This document shows, piece by piece, positions 57,664 to 64,000 of a stretch of DNA of 64,000 nt. Below the pieces are notes generated by a model that had not been told where the DNA came from, searched no databases, and saw only the letters and a list, made by a program, of their open reading frames with translations. Each line of letters begins with the position of its first letter. Positions within the stretch are counted from its first letter, which is position 1. Made by a program: the position numbers and the translations under genes. The stretch is from Solanum dulcamara (taxonomy: Eukaryota; Streptophyta; Magnoliopsida; Solanales; Solanaceae): NCBI RefSeq assembly GCF_947179165.1, contig NC_077238.1:77591757-77655756 (forward strand), in the 5' to 3' direction.

Positions 57664-58100
57664 TAGGAATGCGCATATCGATCGGTTCGATTCGATTCAA
57701 TTTTAAGATTTATTGATTTAATTTATTGGCTATTGGTTTATAGACATGTCAAATTGTTATAAAATCTTTAAGGTATTGGGTTATCAATTATCAGTTTATC
57801 GGTTATTGATCATTATCAGTTTAGTTATCAGTTTAACAGTTAAGATTTGATACAAAAATATCCCATTGAAAATGACTTAGAAATAATGTGACAAACCAAA
57901 TGAACCATGCACATGAGTTGATAAATTTAATTTTGCTCAAAAGCAAATATAAAACATTAATCCGTTAAGAACCGATAACCCGATAATAAAAAAAATTAAA
58001 ACTATTATCGAAATCGCTAAATCAATAATTCATTTCCGATAAATCAATAACCCTTTTTTCGATTCGATTTATCAATTTTGATTCAATTTTGAACAGCCTA
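57664..58100. mobile_element. hAT-type MITE
   Basis: Ends TAGGAATGCGCATATCG and TTTTGAACAGCCTA, inverted at the tip. Perfect 8-bp TSD CATATAAT (57656-57663 and 58101-58108). 437 bp, non-coding, rich in CGATTCGATT and TTATCGGTTAT words. Confidence 0.9.
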
Positions 58101-58232
58101 CATATAATTGTAAATTTCACTCGTATAACTTCATGATAATGTCTTAGATTTTTATTTGTTAAAATTAAATTTATGATATTGAGTATTTTTGTATTTATGA
58201 ATTTTATCCCACTTTAGATGTCCACAATTTGG

Positions 58233-58786
58233 TAGGAGTGTGTATCGGTCAGTTCGGTTTTAAGTATTATCCATTTGGTTTATCGATTTTCGATTTCTAA
58301 GTACACTAAATCGATAATCAAATCAATAAGATATTTGTTATCGATTTTCGATTTATTGGTTTTTGGTCTTTAACGGTTTGATTTTCGGTTTACCCAATAA
58401 GAAAAACTTTTTAAACAAATATACAAATCCTAGAGCCGCCGTCGTAGCAAGTTGCAAACCCTTACCGTTGAACCTAAAATTACAAAGCCTAAAGGATAAA
58501 TATTAAAATACTAAATACTAAATAGTATTATATAGTGATTAACTGATTATTAATTTATATTAGTATTTTTTGTTTGATATTTGTTTATGAGTAAAAAAGT
58601 AAAAATTAAATTAGTAAACTATTATAGTCTTAATGGGTTATCGGTTTATCCAATAACTCAATATTATAAAATCAATACCGGATCAATAACCCAATAATTA
58701 TTTTTATAAAATCATTAAATAATCGTTAATCCAATAACAATAAACCAATAACACTAAACAAATCGGTTCGACTTTTACCCATCCTA
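58233..58786. mobile_element. hAT-type MITE
   Basis: Ends TAGGAGTGTGTATCGG and TTTTACCCATCCTA. Perfect 8-bp TSD CAATTTGG (58225-58232 and 58787-58794). 554 bp, non-coding. It shares TATCGATTTTCGATT and CCAATAAC style sequence with the element at 57664. Confidence 0.9.
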
Positions 58787-58794
58787 CAATTTGG

Positions 58795-59883
58795 CCTTTA
58801 CGTGAGTAATTGGTATTGGACCAATTACTAATTTCGACCTTTAGCTCAATAATTTCATTTGAAATTGGACCAGTCACATGAATTTATCATACATTTTTCA
58901 TATGTTTCACATATTAATCAACAAAATTATATAAAAAATACAGTTAATATAAAAAATAATAATTAATATTAAAATAAATAATTTTTATTTAAATATAATA
59001 TAAATAAATATTACGTCTCAAATATATTATTATTTATGGTATAAAAACTAAAAATCATACTTTATACAAATAAATTTATTTCATACTAAATAAATTTGCT
59101 ATTATAACCCTTTCTCCCGGTGTATGTGAAAAAAAGTGACGAACTCATTTTTCTTCGGTCATAGCTTGGTCCAAAGAATGAGATTCGGCTTCATATATAT
59201 TTATATTATATTAGTGTATTTCAAAAAGTGCTGTTATTTTTCTTCACTTTTTTATAACAAATACTAAATCACTTGAATCAAAATTAAAATAAGATAACTT
59301 TATACTGACAGATAATCTACGTTAACGTTTAAATTCTAGAAGAATAGGTTGATAAATAAATATTTTTAATGAATTAAAATGAGTTAGGACTAAAATTAAT
59401 TGAATTAATAAATGAATTGCATGTAGAGTGAAGATAAAGCATCGACGTAGAACTACAGAGGTTACCTCCAAAATCATCATTCACCCTTGGGAAGACTATA
59501 CAGCCACTAAATTTTGTACATTTCTCACCGCCAATTTAGACTAATATATATATATATAAGCATTTCCATTTTTTAAAATTTCTTTCTTTTGAACAATTTT
59601 TTTAAAAAAAGAAATCTTTCTCTGGGATTACATGTATTCTATATTTACTTACGTTACCAATTGTTAATTCTTGATCATTGTTATTGAGATTCATTTCAAT
59701 TCGGATTAAGGGCTCAAACTCGAGACCTCTAATTAAGGAAGGAACAATCTGCTCCATTACACCATATTCTTTGTTGGTGCATTTTCGGTTAATATGTATA
59801 TCCATACACATATACCCACCCACCACTATATATATAAATATGTTCCTCGTTACTCTCACCAATAACCATACTCCTCTTTTTCT
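58795..59883. other. AT-rich intergenic DNA
   Basis: No gene found. A TA dinucleotide run lies near 59545. The segment just before 59902 may be the ancestral leader of the EIL-like fragment but shows no clear promoter. Confidence 0.5.
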
Positions 59884-59901
59884 TTGTATGAAAAATTAAA
59901 T

Positions 59902-60207
59902 ATGGTGGAATTTGATGAATATAAGGAGGAAGAAGAACTAAGCTATGATGAACTCGAGAAGAGAATGTGGAAGGACCGAATGAGGTTGCACAACTTCAAG
60001 AAGGGAGGCAGCAAATTATTATTATTATTATTATTAGAAGAAGAAGAGATTGATCATGAGTACAAAGCTCAAGAACAATATTTATGTCTAAGGAAAAAGA
60101 TGTCCAAATTTCAAGATTCTATTCTCAAGTACATTGTAATCTTGACATATATTATGGTTTGCTACTATGTTATATGTATAATAACATTCAATATTGTTCT
60201 TAGCTGA
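59902..60207 (+). pseudogene. Truncated EIN3/EIL-like N-terminal fragment
   Basis: 101 codons from ATG 59902. Residues resemble the N-terminus of EIN3/EIL transcription factors of ethylene signalling: an acidic lead, then YDELEKRMWKDRMRLHNFK (family: DELEKRMWRDKMRL), and later LRKKMSKFQDSILKYI (family: ARRKKMSRAQDGILKYM). Between them a TTA/GAA microsatellite (60019-60049) adds seven Leu and four Glu. After ILKY the similarity in this frame collapses into a hydrophobic tail, though nucleotide similarity (GTTTGC...TATGTATAATA) seems to continue weakly. The core DNA-binding domain is absent, so it cannot act as a normal EIL. It is most likely a pseudogene fragment; a short expressed peptide is the alternative. 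Confidence 0.75.
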
Positions 60208-60512
60208 CAAATAAACATTCTAATTTTAAATATGCACATTTCGATACCTCAGCTTATAATCTTCATTATGTCAATTAAACATTTCAACTTATAAAATGAT
60301 CTTATGTGCTATGTCATCAGCATGGAATGTCCATGAGATATCCACCGTGTCGGTTGAACACTCCATTTTTGTCCCTATCTTCACTCTTTTCCTTTTTAGT
60401 CGTCCTAGAATGACACTTTTTTTTATATTCTCGGCTCACTTATGCATATATTTGTTCTTACATTTTATTTATAAATAGTAAAAATATTCGATCAAGTGAT
60501 GTCACTAGACAC
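60208..60512. other. Spacer between EIL-like fragment and hAT element
   Basis: About 300 bp of AT-rich DNA without a recognisable gene. Confidence 0.5.
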
Positions 60513-60980
60513 TAGGGGTGTACATAGACCGGGTTGGTTCGGATTTGTTACGAACCAAACCAAACCATTTGTGTCGGGTTATTAAATCTATAAACCAAAC
60601 CAAACCAATACAAGTCGGGTTTTTCGGGTTTCTCGAGTTTCTCGGGTTTTTCATAGATGGAGGCAAAACATTATTTGAAGTTTTAACTTTATAATATAAC
60701 TAAAATGTCAAATAGTCATAATGAAATCAAATTTTTTGCACTTCTGCCAATTAACTTAATCACACATAAACAAAAACTAATATAGTTTCTTCCATAAAAT
60801 TAAGCAACTACAACTTTTATAGAAATACACAAGATGACATCTCCCACCAAATTAAATCTAAACAGACTCTTTTCATAAGAAAAGTTGCACCAAACGTCAA
60901 TGTTTCCTCAGGTTAAACACAAAGCAAGACATACAAAACTCCAACATACTCTATTACGAGAAAACAATTCCCAAGCCGTA

Positions 60981-61058
60981 TCAGGTCCCAACTTTCCGAC
61001 GTCCAACACGAGCAACGAAACCAGACTTGATAGGAGCAACTGATCTTCCAGACCCGCA
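60981..61058 (-). other. Exon-like 25-codon segment within the hAT element
   Basis: On the minus strand, TTTTCTTGCAG (a good acceptor) is followed by an open 26-codon stretch in phase 0. It encodes CGSGRSVAPIKSGFVARVGR and RKVGT, then TGA. Codon usage and the basic composition look protein-like, but I do not recognise the family. It may be the last exon of a captured host gene or of an unrelated gene on this strand. Confidence 0.35.
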
Positions 61059-61987
61059 CTGCAAGAAAATAAACACACCAGAAATGAGTTTACATGAGAA
61101 ATAAACAATTTAAAGCTAACTTGTTTTCGAAAATTCAATAGTTCCCTATAACCCTTTTCAAACTGGGGAAAAAACAGAGGAAAAATTCAACAATTTAGAA
61201 AGATGGTCAAGGCAGTCATTCTTGACCAGCACAAAACAATTCATTCAAGAAAAGCAACCCAGTATAAATGAAGATAAATGGAAGGCCTGAGATTTCTCAT
61301 AACTGAAACTTCACAACTGCCAATCAATTCATAACTATAAAAAAATGAGCTTTACAAAATAACTTTTTGTAGAAGAAGTCTGTAATTTTTGTAAAAGAAT
61401 AGTGTAATCAATTAACATACCAATTCTCATACAGATAGTGCATCGTGAACGAAACTGGCTAATTAATGCTCAAAGGTGAGTCTCGATACTCTGCAAGAAA
61501 AATAAATAAATTAATATATTGGATAAATAATATAAAAATATATCTAGATTCTAAAAAATTGAATATATGTTCAAGTGGAAATAACAAAAATTGAATATAT
61601 GTTCATCCCCTGTAAGTAGCACTTTAATAACAAAAACAAAAAAATCTTCTACATGGAACTAGTTCCTAGTCTGTGCTTCCTGAAGAATTATTGAAAGAGA
61701 GTGGTGAACCCATGGAACATGGGCTTATAACATCTTCTACACACGGTGTGATGTCGGGTAAGATCCAAATCTGTGTACTTACATTCCTAATGTTATTTAT
61801 GATTATCTGTAGAAGTACTTTTCACTGCTGAAATTGTGTATCATCAAAGCTGTACCAATATGGAACTGCTGGTTTTGTATTCCCCAAAATCAGCAGTCTT
61901 GCAATAAATTTGTTGATGCTGAAAGGTTAGTCAGCAGTTTGTTGATTTTATACTAAGCAATGCCAAAGTTATAGAATAAACAATAAA
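61059..61987. other. Non-coding interior of the hAT element
   Basis: AT-rich, without further recognisable exons. It probably includes the 3' untranslated part of the transposase gene. Confidence 0.45.
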
Positions 61988-64000
61988 TCAATTAACAATA
62001 CATTCATCAACTTGCTCGATGTTCTGGACTTCTTCTAAACTGTCGTAAAAATTGTATTCTTTAAAAGGTGATCGTAGCCATTGTTGAGTACAAATTAGAG
62101 CTTCTACTCTTTTTGGCAATAAAGAACTCCGGTAAGAATTAAGAATTCGACCACTTGTGCTAAATGCCGACTCAGATGCAACAGTAGAAATAGGAATAGC
62201 AAAAACATCTCTCGCAATTTTTAAAACAACTGAATATTTACTAGACGAAACTTTCCACCAAGACAATATATCAAAATCTTTATTCTTCACCACATCATCC
62301 ATCAAGTATATCTGAAGATCAGATCTTTTGGAAATATTTCCCTCGTCTGCCAAATGTTTCTCCCACTCAGATTCCAACAAATCATCGATTTCATGCATGC
62401 TAGTATCACCTCCAATATTGTCATTAAAAGAAGCATCAACGACAGAGTTTTTGTAAGAATCATACAAACGCGTTAAAACACTTGCCACATCTTCCGACTT
62501 TAATCTTCCTAACAAAGGACCATATGCTTTGGAAAGAGTGAAGTTTACATACTTCATCTTAAATCTAGGGTCTAACACAACAGCAACAAGCAATAACATA
62601 TTCATATTCTCAAAATTTCTCCAATACTTCTCAAATTTACTTTTCATCCTGTCGGCCATATCAACCAAAATAAGATCTTCACATTTAGAATACTTTTTAA
62701 TAGAACATCGAAGACTAAAAAATTCACAAAAGAAACAGTTGAAAGTTACATACGAAGTCCCTGAAAATTTTAAAGTGGTCTAGTAGAAAAGATCAAGAAA
62801 CTTGACAAAAACTCTCACATTCTTCCAGTCAGTTGCTGATGGATTTCCTCTTAATGCACCTATTTCCCAACAATACTTTTGGTATTTATGGTTATCCAGA
62901 TACATTCTTGTAAAGGTTTTTTCAAATTTTAAAGTTGTATCTAACATTGTATATGTCGAGTTCCATCTAGTTTCAACATCAAAACTCACAAGACCATGAG
63001 TGTCTATCTTAGTTTTTTCAACAAATGACTTAAAAGAAGCAAACCTTGAAGGAGAAGATCTAACATATTTTACCGCATTCCTTACACGAGAAATGGGTTC
63101 AATTTGTTCATCTAACCCTTCTTTTACAATCAAGTTCAATATGTGAGCACTATACCTAACATGTAAAAATTCATTTCCAAGTATTACCACATTCTAATCA
63201 TCCATTAGCACCTTCAAATGCTTAATGGCAGCATCATTGGCAGTCGCATTGTCTAAGGTTACTGTAAACAAGTTATCAATGCCCCAACCCAATAAGCATT
63301 CCTTAATTCCCTTAACAATAGTCTCGCCTTTGTGATCTGGTGTTGTAAAAAAATTCAGAATTTTCTTTTGTAAATTCCATCGGTCATCAATCCAATGTGC
63401 AGTGACAATCATATAACTCAAATTTTGGAGTGATGTCCACGTGTCACTAGTAAGGCAAATACGTTGGTCCTTGATAAGATATTTAAGCTTATCTTTTTCT
63501 TCTTGATAAATCCTCAAGCAATGTCTTGCAACAATAACACGAGAAGGTAGTTCAAAATTTGGTAAGGCTTTAGTCATTAATTTCCTAAAGCCTTCTCCCT
63601 CTACAACTCTAAATGGCTGCTCATCAATAATTATAAATTCAGCAATGGCCCTTCTAATTTCATCCACATTATACACTACCCTTTCATTAGAATCCAAAAG
63701 ACCTTCTGTCCACCCTTCTTTAATAGATTTTAACATTGTTTGTCTCTTATCAACGATTCTAAAGGGAGATTTGTTACATTTAACTGTTAGATGTGACCAT
63801 AATGTAGTAGTCCCATTCTTGCTTTCGGCAGCAAATGTTTTTGGACAGTAATTACATTTTGCCCTAATTTTACCTCCTTTAGCTTTAAATTTGGAAAAGT
63901 GATCCCAAATCTCAGAAGTCTCTCTACCACTATTCCCAGATTTAGAAGGTTCTTTAGGAGAGGTTCTTTTTTGCTTTTTAGGAGTGCGTAGATGAGGAAT
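61988..64000 (-). pseudogene. hAT transposase with BED zinc finger, N-terminus cut by the window edge
   Basis: A single minus-strand frame covers 64000 down to 61988, broken only by TAG at 63194-63196 and TAG at 62780-62782. From the N-terminal side: a basic stretch, then a BED-type finger (SEIWDHFSKF, CNYC at about 63855, TTLWSHL...C at about 63800). The RNase H-like catalytic region follows, with LTSDTWTSLQNLSYM (about 63440) and VTLDNATANDAAIKHL (about 63250). The insertion domain is next, and a C-terminal hAT dimerisation domain ends it (DILSWWKV, ARDVFAIPISTVASESAFS, about 62160-62280). The first stop replaces a Trp-like position. It cuts DNA as a dimer in the nucleus in active relatives; this copy appears inactive. 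Confidence 0.85.

Larger units (their letters stand above)
60513..64000 (-). mobile_element. hAT transposon, left part (right end outside the window)
   Basis: Left tip TAGGGGTGTACATAGACC at 60513, followed by subterminal AACCAAACC and TCGGGTTTTTCGGG repeats to about 60650. A hAT transposase gene reads leftward from the right window edge to 61988. The candidate TSD copy is CTAGACAC (60505-60512); its partner lies beyond 64000. The coding frame has two stops, so the copy is probably defective. Confidence 0.7.

Overview
The window is plant nuclear DNA, almost certainly from a Solanaceae species. The reasons are a TS-family SINE, a LAT52-like (Ole e 1 family) pollen-protein gene, Tekay and Reina-like chromoviruses with the usual Solanaceae LTR starts, a Tork/Tnt1-like Copia element and several hAT MITEs. 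It is AT-rich, repeat-dominated and gene-poor. The only intact host gene I can support is the LAT52-like gene at 53449-56624. I cannot name the species.

Layout. Positions 1-1934 are AT-rich intergenic DNA ending in degenerate gatacat-type repeats. Positions 1935-15510 are a three-level nest. The outermost element is a short-LTR (about 130 bp), gag-only Copia-type element (TR-GAG-like). Inside its gag gene sits a solo LTR of a Tekay-type Gypsy (2429-14636). Inside that solo LTR sits a full-length Tekay/Del chromovirus (3430-13353) with 2.44-kb LTRs and a polyprotein frame destroyed almost only by nonsense changes. Positions 15511-22880 are intergenic DNA with SINEs, MITEs, a TIR element full of minisatellite DNA (18103-19445) and a 94-bp tandem repeat. 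Positions 22881-30540 are a 5'-truncated Reina-like chromovirus on the minus strand. Its integrase is interrupted by a very young Copia element (24504-29632) with 469-bp LTRs that differ at one base and a perfect 5-bp TSD.

Positions 30541-52830 are the most unusual part: about 22 kb of a composite satellite. A ~182-bp monomer in head-to-tail array (roughly 80 degenerate copies) is punctuated at least six times by a GC-rich 'GTGCC' minisatellite. That is followed by a ~350-400-bp AT-rich module carrying a short palindrome, and then the 182-bp monomers resume. The array also hosts a 2.86-kb solo LTR (37116-39973) and a hAT MITE with a perfect 8-bp TSD (44561-45246). I do not recognise this satellite.

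Positions 52831-64000 return to gene-like DNA. They hold the two-exon LAT52-like gene with a 2.7-kb, transposon-rich intron, and two hAT MITEs with perfect 8-bp TSDs. They also hold a truncated EIN3/EIL-like N-terminal fragment, and the left part of a hAT transposon whose BED-finger transposase reads leftward and runs off the window edge.

There is no operon-like logic here. The interactions are between repeats: nesting order, shared hAT ends that suggest cross-mobilisation, and satellite amplification that cut off the Reina-like element. All calls are from reading the sequence. No database search was run.
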